Of a stretch of 64,000 bases of DNA, positions 17,546 through 25,750 are shown piece by piece. The DNA lies in NCBI GenBank assembly GCA_036401375.1, contig DASWVB010000012.1, forward strand, positions 62,001-126,000. The letters are read 5' to 3'. This DNA comes from DASWUZ01 sp036401375. GTDB lineage: Bacteria; Acidobacteriota; Terriglobia; Terriglobales; Acidobacteriaceae. Both the position numbers and the translations under genes were made by a program. A model generated the notes under the pieces. That model ran no database searches. It was not told the DNA's origin and saw nothing but the letters and a program-made list of their open reading frames with translations. How positions within the stretch are numbered: position 1 is the first letter of the stretch; each line of letters opens with the position of its first letter.

Positions 17546-18608
17546 GGAGGTGACGGACGAGCAGACCGTCCATCTGAACCCGGGCACCGGCACGCCGGGC
17601 CAGGTGATCCGCAACCTCTACTTCAACGGCCGTCTAGCGTACCGGATGGGCTTTCCGGAGTTTGCCTACCCGAGCCTCTTTATTGTGGGGGACCAGATCG
17701 GCTCCAGCCGCACCACGGTCGGGCTCCTTGGAGGCACGGGCAGCTCGGGGCCGACCAACTTCGTGACCGCTGGTACGGAATTCTATCCCTTTGGCGCCTA
17801 CGTCGCTGCCCCTGCCACCAATCTCGAACAGGAGTTCACCGGCAAGATCAGAGATGTCGAGACCGGTAATGACTACTTCGGTGCAAGGTATTACTCGTCG
17901 AGTACGGGGCGATTCATGAGTCCTGACTGGAGCGCGCAAGAGGAGCCCGTTCCCTATGGCGAGCTTGACGATCCTCAGAGTCTAAATCTGTATGTCTACG
18001 TCCGCGATAACCCGCTGAGCAGGACGGACAATTATGGCCATTCCCCCTGGGGGTTCGCCGGCGGCTTCGAGGGATGCGACGGAAGCAATAGCTGCCAGCG
18101 GAACCTGCAAGAGCAGTGGTCTTCACAAGCCGCTGCAAACGCGCAGGCCGCAGCGGTCCAACAACAGACGACTTCTTCTACTGCAAATGCAAATGCCAAC
18201 GCTGCTGCCGAGGGACATCAATATGACCTAGTGGTCGAGAGAACGAACAAGCTTTTGGGAACGGACGATGCGGCCGATCACATTGACCCTAACGGGACTT
18301 TACATGGCGGAAATTACGCATTCGGGATTAACGGCAATGACAAATCCGATGCGGCCTTCAAGAGTTCTCTCAACAAAGCTCTGGGTGAGGCAGATGGCTC
18401 AGCAGGTGCTCATGGTGGCCTGACTCCACCGACGCACAGAGTAGGGTTTAGTACCTCTCTGCATCACGACAACAATGCACTACACGTTGACCATTTCAAC
18501 GGTGCTAAATTTCCTATTGGTACCCTCTTGCATGCGATTGTGGACGTGGGTGTCGGGTCGGCGTTCTATGGCTCAACTCGGGCGTTCTCATATGCAGGTG
18601 TCCAATGA
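17535..18608 (+). CDS. Truncated RHS core with C-terminal tip 2
   Basis: This is a second RHS fragment of 357 residues. Residues 1-167 are the same shell end as the first copy (VTDEQTVHLNPGTGTPGQVI through DYFGARYYSSSTGRF and NPLSRTDNYGH), nearly identical in DNA over the first 250 bases. The rest is a different tip: a linker SPWGFAGGFEGCDGSNSCQ and Gln/Ala-rich AAAVQQQ, then a domain with LVVERTNKLLGTDDAADHID and LHHDNNALHVDHFNGAKFP. The His/Asp spacing hints at a metal or catalytic site, but no toxin family is certain. The start ATG is provided by the repeat element, so expression is doubtful. It overlaps the next gene at ATGA. Confidence 0.7.
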   Translation: MGAAEVTDEQTVHLNPGTGTPGQVIRNLYFNGRLAYRMGFPEFAYPSLFIVGDQIGSSRTTVGLLGGTGSSGPTNFVTAGTEFYPFGAYVAAPATNLEQEFTGKIRDVETGNDYFGARYYSSSTGRFMSPDWSAQEEPVPYGELDDPQSLNLYVYVRDNPLSRTDNYGHSPWGFAGGFEGCDGSNSCQRNLQEQWSSQAAANAQAAAVQQQTTSSTANANANAAAEGHQYDLVVERTNKLLGTDDAADHIDPNGTLHGGNYAFGINGNDKSDAAFKSSLNKALGEADGSAGAHGGLTPPTHRVGFSTSLHHDNNALHVDHFNGAKFPIGTLLHAIVDVGVGSAFYGSTRAFSYAGVQ

Positions 18609-19693
18609 GAATGAGATGCTTGGCAGTGTTATGTCTTTTTGCAGGAGTTTCTATGTTCGGTCAGGCTCCCCAAACAACGTTGAAGGCCGATCTGCAAAGC
18701 CACGGCTGGAAAGCGGATCGAGGGGTGCTGAATGGATCGTCGCTGCCGTCCACGATAGACTTCGCTGACGATGATTCCTTGTGGGTGGCATTTCCGACGG
18801 AAATATCCAAGGCGCTTCAATCTCGGGATGCGCCTTCCGATTACGCCGGTAAAGTCCTGCATATGGCACTAAGCGGCGAAGTGGTTGGTGAGTGCAACAC
18901 TGGCGCGTTGCAATGGACTTCTCTAAGCCTTTTTGCCCAACGTGCTGAGGGTTTTACTCTGGATACCGCAGACAAGCTCATTTCGTATGACATCCATTGC
19001 AAACAGCGCTCAACTTATCCGACTGATGACCATACGGGTGTGTCTCCCTCCCCAAATCGGGCACTTCTCTTCACAAGAACGAGGGATAATCACGTTCACG
19101 TTCTGAATGGTGACAGCCTGGCCGTCGTTCGAGAACTTGACTTGCCCGAGAACGTGGATCGCAACCAGGTTCTATTCGGCGACCGCCTGATAGCCTATCC
19201 GAGCACGATACCGACCAAGGGATGCTTTCAGAGTCAGTTTTCGAGGATGCAAATCGCCACCGGTAAGAGCGATCCTTGGGTCAATATCGAGTGTGCGCGA
19301 TTCAATCTGTTGGGGGACGATCACATCGTCCACTCGAACAGCGGTGGGGATGCCCCTCTGAAAATCATCGGAGGCACGGATGCCGCTGTCTACACTCCCC
19401 CGCATGATGCCCATATCGATCTCGCTGTGCTGACCAGTGTTCCGGTGGAGTCTTCGGCTTCCCTACGGATCGTGGAAGAGCTAATCGAGACAAAGGGACG
19501 GCATCCCTCGCTCGATGTGTCTGGCAAATTCGTTGGCCGGAGCATAGTGCTTCTGGACATGCACACCGGAACCGCGTTGCTGACCGTCAAGGTTCCGACG
19601 GACTCGCTGACCTACTCTTATGCGCTGTCGAGAGATGGAAAGAAGTTTGCCGTCCTGTTGAACTCGCAACTGACCGTCTACCAGGTTCCATAG
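18605..19693 (+). CDS. Exported protein, probable beta-propeller, following RHS tip 2
   Basis: This 362-residue protein has a signal peptide (MRCLAVLCLFAGVSMFGQA) and a beta-rich body with repeated short patterns such as SPNRALLFTRTRDNHVHVLN and LSRDGKKFAVLLNSQLTVYQ, as seen in WD-like or YVTN-type propellers. Its ATG overlaps the RHS stop (ATGA), which suggests translational coupling and therefore a role linked to tip 2. It could be an immunity protein acting in the periplasm, or an unrelated exported protein carried with the cassette. No firm family is recognised. Confidence 0.6.
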   Translation: MRMRCLAVLCLFAGVSMFGQAPQTTLKADLQSHGWKADRGVLNGSSLPSTIDFADDDSLWVAFPTEISKALQSRDAPSDYAGKVLHMALSGEVVGECNTGALQWTSLSLFAQRAEGFTLDTADKLISYDIHCKQRSTYPTDDHTGVSPSPNRALLFTRTRDNHVHVLNGDSLAVVRELDLPENVDRNQVLFGDRLIAYPSTIPTKGCFQSQFSRMQIATGKSDPWVNIECARFNLLGDDHIVHSNSGGDAPLKIIGGTDAAVYTPPHDAHIDLAVLTSVPVESSASLRIVEELIETKGRHPSLDVSGKFVGRSIVLLDMHTGTALLTVKVPTDSLTYSYALSRDGKKFAVLLNSQLTVYQVP

Positions 19694-19721
19694 AGCCTAA
19701 GCGCGTCTCCTTGTCAGCCAA

Positions 19722-19955
19722 AGACCGCCTCTTCGGGGCAGCCTTGCTGCGTCTGGAGCCTTCCCTTGGAGAGATGTGTCGCGTCCATAGAAAAGCCAAC
19801 GCAGCCGACGGCACCGGGTTGAGGGGTGACACGTCACGCCTGAATAAAAGCTGCACAGCGACTTACGATTACTGCCGCGAACCTTAAGTAAACCTAACCC
19901 TTTAGCCCGCTTCCGGCCCACTTGCTGTCCTCCCACCGGCGCACAGGGAGAGTGC
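19722..19955 (+). repeat. RHS-associated intergenic repeat, copy B (diverged)
   Basis: It shares ordered blocks with copy D (43845-44115): a GACCGCCTC / CGGGGCAGCCTTGCTGCGTC block, then GGGTGACACGTCAC, then AAGCTGCACAGC. It also shares the CCCGCT...CTGCTGTCC block with copy C near 19906-19930. It sits between the exported protein gene and an orphan tip, as the other copies sit at module boundaries. Confidence 0.55.
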
Positions 19956-20106
19956 GGCGGCCGGAAAAGAGAATGAAGGCAATTCGAACGGAGAGGAATA
20001 TACCTTCGGAGGGGCTGCATACACCCCTGACGGGGGCGGTGGTGTTCACGTCGGTATAAGCAAGGAAGCCGTCGACAGGGTCATAGATGACCTTAAAGCG
20101 CACTGA
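19906..20106 (+). pseudogene. Orphan RHS-type C-terminal tip without core
   Basis: A 66-codon open frame with no usable start codon ends at TGA 20104-20106. From 19963 on it reads like a real protein end: Gly/Asn/Glu-rich linker, then EEYTFGGAAYTPDGGGGVHV and GISKEAVDRVIDDLKAH. It is followed 15 bases later by a membrane-protein gene with a good ribosome-binding site. The best reading is the last piece of a toxin tip that has lost its RHS core, left beside its partner gene. It is not similar to tips 1-3. Confidence 0.5.
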
Positions 20107-20121
20107 TCTTGAGGTAATAGG

Positions 20122-20703
20122 ATGAAATACCGACTTCGACCGATAGACGGCGCACTTATCGCGATGCTAATTGTGATCTCGTTGGCTCGCGCGGTATCGC
20201 TTCGTCAGCATCCTTGGGCCAGCACAATTGTGGCGATCGCGTTTTTTGCGATGATTATTCTCCTGGCTTGGCAGGTATGGGGGTGGGTGACAAGCCAAGC
20301 CTCCAGATCGTCAGAAACTCCCCAAGGAAGACGACCGGTACGGCTGATGTTAGGTTTGGTAGTCCTCTTTCCATGTGGACTTCTGTTGATGACTGAAGTT
20401 ATAGATGCCGTAGCTCGACGCACCTCTCTATTTGAGAGAGCCAGGGTCTCCGTCGCCGATTCACCAGTTCTTTGTCAAGAGATCGGGTGTCCTATCAGCA
20501 TCGGTTGGCCGATCGAAGCGTCAATTTCTGCAACATCGGATTCGGGCACGGGTAGTATAGAAGTCCCGCTTCTGGGTGCTAAGGGGCATGCCAAACTCTT
20601 TGCCGAGGGCACGAAAGAAAATGGAGTTTGGACTTTGAGCAGGGAGTATTTCACGGTCGACGGTGGGCGGGCACTTCAGATCGCAAGGCCAGGCGGCCGA
20701 TAG
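20122..20703 (+). CDS. Membrane-anchored protein, candidate immunity for the orphan tip
   Basis: This is a 193-residue protein with a GAGG site before ATG 20122. Three hydrophobic segments lie in the first 100 residues (GALIAMLIVISLARAV, TIVAIAFFAMIILLAW and LMLGLVVLFPCGLLLM), followed by a soluble domain with two cysteines (CQEIGC) and beta-rich GSIEVPLLGAKGHAKL. The topology suggests that the C-terminal domain faces the periplasm. By position it pairs with the orphan tip just upstream. No family is recognised, and the immunity role is inferred from context only. Confidence 0.55.
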   Translation: MKYRLRPIDGALIAMLIVISLARAVSLRQHPWASTIVAIAFFAMIILLAWQVWGWVTSQASRSSETPQGRRPVRLMLGLVVLFPCGLLLMTEVIDAVARRTSLFERARVSVADSPVLCQEIGCPISIGWPIEASISATSDSGTGSIEVPLLGAKGHAKLFAEGTKENGVWTLSREYFTVDGGRALQIARPGGR

Positions 20704-20788
20704 CCGTCAGCACGATCGCTGGCCTGCTCCGTCTGCATGGTTACTGCACATCAGAATTCTTTGGCTGGCATACAAAGAGACACAGAAG

Positions 20789-20888
20789 TGCGGAGACTTA
20801 CAGCTGTGATGGGGACGGCAACCGGGTGCCCAAGAGTGCGGGTGGGACAGCGGCAGCGCTTACTTCTATGGAGCCGATGGCGAGGTGA
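20789..20888 (+). pseudogene. Frameshifted upstream end of the third RHS core copy
   Basis: The DNA from about 20789 matches 15918-16010 of the first RHS copy, encoding AETYSCDGDGNRVPKSAGG. A single missing G at GGTGGGACAGC then breaks the frame, so that the readable RHS frame restarts at 20885. A TAC to TGT change and a CTC to CCC change also show decay. Confidence 0.75.
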
Positions 20889-21949
20889 CGGACGAGCAGA
20901 CGGTGCATTTGAACCCGGGCACCGGCACGCCGGGCCAGGTGATCCGCAACCTCTACTTCAACGGCAAGCCGGCGTACCGGATGGGCTTTCCGGAGTTTGC
21001 CTACCCGAGCCTCTTTATTGTGGGGGACCAGATCGGCTCCAGCCGCACCACGGTCGGGCTCCTTGGAGGCACGGGCAGCTCGGGGCCGACCAACTTCGTT
21101 ACCGCTAGTACGGAATTCTATCCCTTTGGCGCCTACGTCACTGCCCCTGCCACCAATCTCGAACAGCAGTTCACCGGCAAGATACGCGATGTCGAGACCG
21201 GCAATGACTACTTCGGCGCCAGGTATTACTCGTCGAGTACGGGGCGATTCATGTCTCCGGACTGGAGCGCGCAAGAGGAGCCCGTTCCCTATGGCGAGCT
21301 TGACGATCCTCAGAGTCTAAATTTGTACGTCTACGTCCGCAATAACCCGCTGAGCAGGACGGACAATTATGGCCATTCCCCTTGGGGGTTCGCCGGCGGC
21401 TTCGAGGGATGCGACGGAAGCAATAGCTGCCAGCCGAACCTGCAAGAGCAGTGGTCGCAGTGGTCTTCACAACCCGCTGCAAACGCGCACGCCGCAGCGG
21501 TCCAACAACAGGATAGACAACCCGTTGATGTAGCTCAGAACCAAACGCCAGCGACTCCGGCGCAGTCTCAACAAGCTCCGACTATTACCTATGTTGATGG
21601 TTCCCGTCCCGTCGATCCGAACACTCCTTTGGGCCAGCTCCTCGCGTGTACGGCGAACTGTCTTAATACGCCTGTGACAGTTACATCAACCAACGAGCCT
21701 GTTCCAGCGCATCCTGCAGACACTCCGCACGGCAGAGGAGAAGCGGCTGACCTGCGCGTTCCGCCTGGTCAGCGAGATCGTGCTTTGCAGTGCGCCGCGA
21801 ACTGCGGGGCTGGATTTGGCCAGAACGAATATGCCCATCCGGTTCCGCACCACACAACGGGTGGACATGTTCATGTTCAAACCGGACATGGAAGAAGGGG
21901 AGGGCGAGGTGATCTACCGAGGCCACAACGGAGGCGGGATGACGAATAG
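20885..21949 (+). CDS. Truncated RHS core with tip 3, M15-like peptidase pattern
   Basis: This is a third RHS shell fragment of 354 residues. Residues 1-163 are the conserved core end (DYFGARYYSSSTGRF, NPLSRTDNYGH), followed by the same linker as in tip 2 (SPWGFAGGFEGCDGSNSCQ). The tip (about residues 210-354) has HPADTPHGRGEAADLRV near residue 276 and TTGGHVHVQ near residue 325. The HxxGxAxD and HxH spacing is that of M15/VanY-type zinc D,D-peptidases, so this tip may cut peptidoglycan peptides. The immediate neighbour is exported, as expected for immunity against a cell-wall toxin. The core is broken upstream by a frameshift, so the toxin is probably not delivered from this locus. Confidence 0.7.
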   Translation: MTDEQTVHLNPGTGTPGQVIRNLYFNGKPAYRMGFPEFAYPSLFIVGDQIGSSRTTVGLLGGTGSSGPTNFVTASTEFYPFGAYVTAPATNLEQQFTGKIRDVETGNDYFGARYYSSSTGRFMSPDWSAQEEPVPYGELDDPQSLNLYVYVRNNPLSRTDNYGHSPWGFAGGFEGCDGSNSCQPNLQEQWSQWSSQPAANAHAAAVQQQDRQPVDVAQNQTPATPAQSQQAPTITYVDGSRPVDPNTPLGQLLACTANCLNTPVTVTSTNEPVPAHPADTPHGRGEAADLRVPPGQRDRALQCAANCGAGFGQNEYAHPVPHHTTGGHVHVQTGHGRRGGRGDLPRPQRRRDDE

Positions 21950-22487
21950 ACTTGCGAGGAATGGACTCCGCATACTGGTGCTGCTGCTTGCGCCCTGTTC
22001 CGCGTCCTCTGTAGGCGCGGAGTGTAGCAGTAGTAGGGCTTTGCCGGTAGCGGTCGTTTCCGTGCTGAAAACTTCTTATGCTGATTGGAAAGTCGTCGAT
22101 CTGGAAATGCTCAATCCGGAGGAACAGGCTATATGGAAAACCGAACACTCCAGAGAGTGTCCCGGATTTGTTTTTGGTCATTTCACGAGGGCCAGTCTAG
22201 AAGTCGCTGTGACTCTCGTGGAGGGTTCCCATGGCAAGTGGCACCAACAAGTCCTGTTGTTTCCAGAAGCTTCTCCATCCGTGCACCCAATTTCTATTCT
22301 TGCCCAGATGGATGTGGCATCGATCAGTGTTGTGTTAAAAATGCCGCCGGGTCATTATCCAAATTCGGAGGGGGGGAAAGGCATAACGATACGACGGGAT
22401 TCCGTTGCTGTTACGGCGCTCGAAAAAGGTTCCATCCAGTACTACTGGAATGGGAAAGAATTTAAGAGCATTATTACGTCGGAGTAG
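21939..22487 (+). CDS. Exported protein, candidate immunity protein for tip 3
   Basis: This is a 182-residue protein with a signal peptide (NGLRILVLLLAPCSASSVGA) and a mature domain of mixed alpha/beta character (SVLKTSYADWKVVDLEMLNP, CPGFVFGHFTRASLEVAVTL, SIQYYWNGKEFKSIITSE). ATG 21939 lies in a GGAGGCGGG context and overlaps the RHS stop by 11 bases. An open frame extends upstream to 21780 but would bury the signal peptide and duplicate the tip DNA. Periplasmic location fits a partner for the M15-like tip. No family name can be given with confidence. Confidence 0.6.
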   Translation: MTNRLARNGLRILVLLLAPCSASSVGAECSSSRALPVAVVSVLKTSYADWKVVDLEMLNPEEQAIWKTEHSRECPGFVFGHFTRASLEVAVTLVEGSHGKWHQQVLLFPEASPSVHPISILAQMDVASISVVLKMPPGHYPNSEGGKGITIRRDSVAVTALEKGSIQYYWNGKEFKSIITSE

Positions 22488-22766
22488 GTCCAACAACAGA
22501 ACGGGCAGCCTACGCCAACGAACCCTGATGGTTCTCCCAAATCGCCGCAGGGTGACGTACCGAGTCTGCCCGATGGTAAAGGCCCGAATGGCGGGAAAGT
22601 TCCCAACGAATGGGTGCCTGGACAGGGTAGCGATCAACCAGGCGGGAGACCTACTAGGTGGGGGCCGAAGTATCCGATCCCAGAACAGTCACAACCTGGT
22701 GCCAGTTGGGACCCTGATGGGCATTGGGATTATGAGCTGTGCCGCGTCCATCGAAAGCGACGCTGA
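22488..22766 (+). pseudogene. Orphan RHS-type tip with VQQQ junction
   Basis: The frame opens directly after the stop of the preceding gene and has no start codon. It begins VQQQNGQPTP, the same VQQQ joint that links core and tip in RHS copies 2 and 3. It runs through a Pro/Gly-rich linker to GGRPTRWGPKYPIPEQSQPG and SWDPDGHWDYE, then stops at TGA 22764. The RWGPKYP...WDPxxGHWD pattern is a common end of RHS toxins in soil bacteria as I recall it. The last residues look replaced where the intergenic repeat begins. This is a displaced toxin tip. Confidence 0.6.
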
Positions 22767-22990
22767 ATAGGGCATCGGGTTGAAGCGTGACACACCGCTC
22801 CGGATCGGGTGCTGTGGAGTAACTAAAAGTTACGCTTCGGAACTTGACGAAAACAGGCGGCTGAGAGAAAAACTCAGGGAAAAGGCTCATGCTAGAGGCG
22901 AGCGCACGTTGCCGACGGGAAACCATATGAAGCATGCCCGCTGAGCCAGCCTGGGCCCCCTGCTGTCCTTCCGAGCGACACACAGGCCAG
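22738..22990 (+). repeat. RHS-associated intergenic repeat, copy C
   Basis: Shared with copy D, in order: AAAACAGGCGGCT / AGAGAAA, GCGCACGTTGC, AACCATA, and TGGGCCC. A small hairpin at 22819-22833 (GTAACT/AGTTAC, three-base loop) takes the place of the longer hairpin of copy D although the sequence differs. It separates the orphan VQQQ tip from the fourth RHS remnant. Confidence 0.7.
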
Positions 22991-23001
22991 GACGATCTGG
23001 G

Positions 23002-23120
23002 CATGCACTACACCTAGGATGCGGAGGGGCGGTTGGTGACGGCTGGCGCTGAGACTTACAGCTACGATCGCGACGGCAACGGCGTCCTCAAGAGTGCCGG
23101 TGGGGACAGCGGCAGCGTCC
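23002..23120 (+). pseudogene. Fourth RHS core remnant
   Basis: The DNA repeats 15868-15988 of the first RHS copy (GGGCATGCACTACACCTA and onward), encoding MHYT-stop-DAEGRLVTAGAETYSYD. A TAG replaces the TAT codon and the match ends abruptly after GGGGACAGCGGCAGCG. The 395 bases between here and the GH15 gene hold no gene I can support. Confidence 0.75.
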
Positions 23121-23515
23121 GGATGAAGAACGACGCAGCGTGACTTTTGATCCGGTCGGCTCGGAGCGTCATACATAGTGGGAAGATTCATCTTGCTAGG
23201 GACGCCAGCGCAGGACGCTAGCCTCGCATTCATTGACGAAAGCGGGCGAGGGCGTAACCGATCGCTTCAATAGGCTCGAGCTTACCCTGGATAGACGTCG
23301 ACGCATAAGGCGAAGTTTTATTGCTGACCCTACTCCCGCGCCAGGCGCACCACAGCGTACCGGCAACCGCGATCCTCAACTCGCCGCGGGCGCGTTTATC
23401 CGCCCTGTTGCTCAGCATCGCTCCCTACACATGCGGGAAAGACATCAGGCGCATCTGACTCTAGAAGTGAATCGCTGGCCCAATGCGGCGGGCGGGGATA
23501 CTCCTTTGGGGACTT

Positions 23516-25327
23516 ATGGCACCGTCATCGATACGTGAGCACGGCGTGATCGGAAATATGCGCTCGGCCGCGCTTGTCAACCAATGTGGAGAGATCGACT
23601 TTTGCTGCTTCCCGGAGTTCGATTCGCCGAGCATATTTGCATCGCTGCTCGACACAGGTAGTGCGGGAAGCTTTGCTGTCAGGCCGGCGGGCGGCCAAGC
23701 CACGGGGACGCAGCTCTACGTGCCTGGGACCAACGTCCTGCTGACCCGCTTTCAAACGGAGGAGACGGTACTCGAGGTCAGCGACTGGATGTCTCTGAAG
23801 GGGAGTGCTCTTGGACACTCCATCGTGCGATCGGTAGCGGCGGTGCGCGGTGACATCACGGTGGAAGTCCTATGCCGCCCGGCGTTCGACTATGCCAGGG
23901 TGGATCACTCTTTGGAGCAGTGCAGTAATGGCGTCGTCTTCAGGCCGAGCTCGTCTAGCCAATTGCCCTTGCGCCTGCTGAGCGATGTCGACCTGACTTT
24001 GGATGGGCAGACAGCTCGCGCCATGGTTGAGTTAAAGGCAGGCAGCCGTGCGTACTTCGTCCTGGGCACAGTGGATACTGCACCCGGTGCCGATATGGCA
24101 GCGCTGGTCGAGGCAGATCGTATCCGTACCGTTGACTACTGGAAGGAGTGGATAGGCAAGTCTATTTACAAGGGACGCTGGAATGACGCGGTGACCCGCT
24201 CGGCACTCTCGCTGAAGCTGCTCACCAGCGAAGAGCACGGCTCACTTATAGCTGCTCCGACGTTTGGATTACCAGAGTCTGTCGGCGGACCTCGTAACTG
24301 GGATTACCGCTACACATGGATCCGCGATGCTTCGTTCACGAGCTATGCCTTCAATCGTCTTGGATTAGTGGAGGAAGGGCTACGGTTTAACCAGTGGCTG
24401 AGGGGCCGCGCGCTGGAAGAGGGTGAAAACGGGCCTTTGCGGGTGATGTATAGACTAGATGGCTCGAATGACCTGGACGAGCGCGTGCTCGAACATCTAG
24501 CCGGCTACCAGGGGTCAAAGCCCGTGCGCATCGGAAATGCTGCTGCAAGCCAGTTACAACTCGATATTTATGGGGAGCTCTTTGACTCGATCTATCTATC
24601 GAGCAAATATGGCGACGCTCCTGCATACGAGAGCTGGCTCAGGATGAAGGAAGTTCTGCGGTGGCTGGCGCAGCATTGGAGAGACGCAGACGAAGGGATA
24701 TGGGAGGTGCGCGGCGGGCGGCGAGAGTTTCTTCATTCGCGAGTGATGTGCTGGGTGGCATTTGACCGGGCGATACGGCTTGGCGGCAAGCGCTCGCTTA
24801 CGGGCCCATTTGACTGGATGGAGCAATGCCGCGATGCCATAGTCGAGGACGTGCATGAGCATTTCTGGCAGCCCGACCTGGGCTTCTTCGTTCAGTCGAA
24901 GGGCTCCCGCGAGATCGATGCATCGGTGCTGCTCATGCCGCTGGTGCGTTTCATCAGCCCGTCCGATCCGCGTTGGCTCTCGACGTTGAGGGCAGTGGAA
25001 GAGAAGCTGGTGGTCGAGACAGAGGTGATGCGCTATTCGTCAGGCAGTTCGGTTGATGGATTAGGCGGCAGAGAGTCGGGCTTTACCGCGTGTGCGTTCT
25101 GGCTGGTAGAGGCCCTGGCGCGCTCGCACCAGGTGGATAAAGCACTGCTGCTCTTTGAAAAGCTGCTCAGTCTTGCCAGTCCGCTGGGTCTCTACTCCGA
25201 AGAGTTGACCAGGAGGGGCAGTCATCTTGGTAATTTCCCCCAGGCGCTCAGTCACCTGGCGCTCATCAGCGCGGCCTCTTACCTTGACAGGGCTCTTGAC
25301 CATCCGAAGATGACACCCTGGGCCTGA
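23516..25327 (+). CDS. Glycoside hydrolase family 15 protein (glucoamylase/trehalase type)
   Basis: This is a 603-residue cytoplasmic-looking enzyme expected to release glucose from alpha-glucans or trehalose. The N-terminal beta domain starts with the family motif VIGNMRSAALVNQCGEIDFC and CFPEFDSPSIFASLLD. The (alpha/alpha)6 barrel has GGPRNWDYRYTWIRDASFTS, DERVLEHLAGYQGSKPVRIG, IWEVRGGRREFLHSRVM and a C-terminal ESGFTACAFWLVEALA, where the conserved acids of the family lie. The start is ATG 23516 after GGGG; an in-frame start 33 bases upstream lacks family similarity. Substrate choice between glucoamylase and trehalase cannot be made by eye. It converges on the sigma-factor operon. Confidence 0.9.
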   Translation: MAPSSIREHGVIGNMRSAALVNQCGEIDFCCFPEFDSPSIFASLLDTGSAGSFAVRPAGGQATGTQLYVPGTNVLLTRFQTEETVLEVSDWMSLKGSALGHSIVRSVAAVRGDITVEVLCRPAFDYARVDHSLEQCSNGVVFRPSSSSQLPLRLLSDVDLTLDGQTARAMVELKAGSRAYFVLGTVDTAPGADMAALVEADRIRTVDYWKEWIGKSIYKGRWNDAVTRSALSLKLLTSEEHGSLIAAPTFGLPESVGGPRNWDYRYTWIRDASFTSYAFNRLGLVEEGLRFNQWLRGRALEEGENGPLRVMYRLDGSNDLDERVLEHLAGYQGSKPVRIGNAAASQLQLDIYGELFDSIYLSSKYGDAPAYESWLRMKEVLRWLAQHWRDADEGIWEVRGGRREFLHSRVMCWVAFDRAIRLGGKRSLTGPFDWMEQCRDAIVEDVHEHFWQPDLGFFVQSKGSREIDASVLLMPLVRFISPSDPRWLSTLRAVEEKLVVETEVMRYSSGSSVDGLGGRESGFTACAFWLVEALARSHQVDKALLLFEKLLSLASPLGLYSEELTRRGSHLGNFPQALSHLALISAASYLDRALDHPKMTPWA

Positions 25328-25423
25328 ACACGGTAGCTCATGAGCACGACGTGTCCATCGAATCGCACTACGACACCATTGCGTTGGCGGGCTGCAAAGG
25401 CATTGATCGTCTGTGCGATGGAC

Positions 25424-25750
25424 TCAGCCCTTGCGCGTATTGGCAAGCGCGCGAAGGATGATGCGGGTGTTCTGATTAATGGCCTGACGAACGTACATGG
25501 TGAGGGCGAACATCAGGACGAGGAAGAAAAGGTCCACGCGCAGCAGAGAGTGCAGCAGGCCACCGAGGGACTCCGGCGGAAACATGTGGTGATGCATCCA
25601 GACGAAGGTGACGGCCGCAAGTATCGCGAACACGACGACGATGACGCGAGTGAAGCGCTCGGACCTGTCTGCCGCTGCAAGGGCTTGTTGGACAAAGGCG
25701 ATCTCGGCGTTGGTCTGTTCGGAGTTGGGCTGCTGAGATTCGGGGCTCAT
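25424..25750 (-). CDS. Two-span membrane protein in an ECF sigma operon
   Basis: This 108-residue protein has a soluble N-terminal 30 residues (QTNAEIAFVQQALAAADRSE) and two membrane segments (VIVVVFAILAAVTFVW and LFFLVLMFALTMYV) separated by a short His/Pro loop. The ATG overlaps the stop of the sigma-factor gene (ATGA), so the two are co-translated. Position suggests a regulatory partner of the sigma factor, but the sequence does not show a known anti-sigma domain. Function unknown. Confidence 0.7.
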   Translation of the reverse strand: MSPESQQPNSEQTNAEIAFVQQALAAADRSERFTRVIVVVFAILAAVTFVWMHHHMFPPESLGGLLHSLLRVDLFFLVLMFALTMYVRQAINQNTRIILRALANTRKG

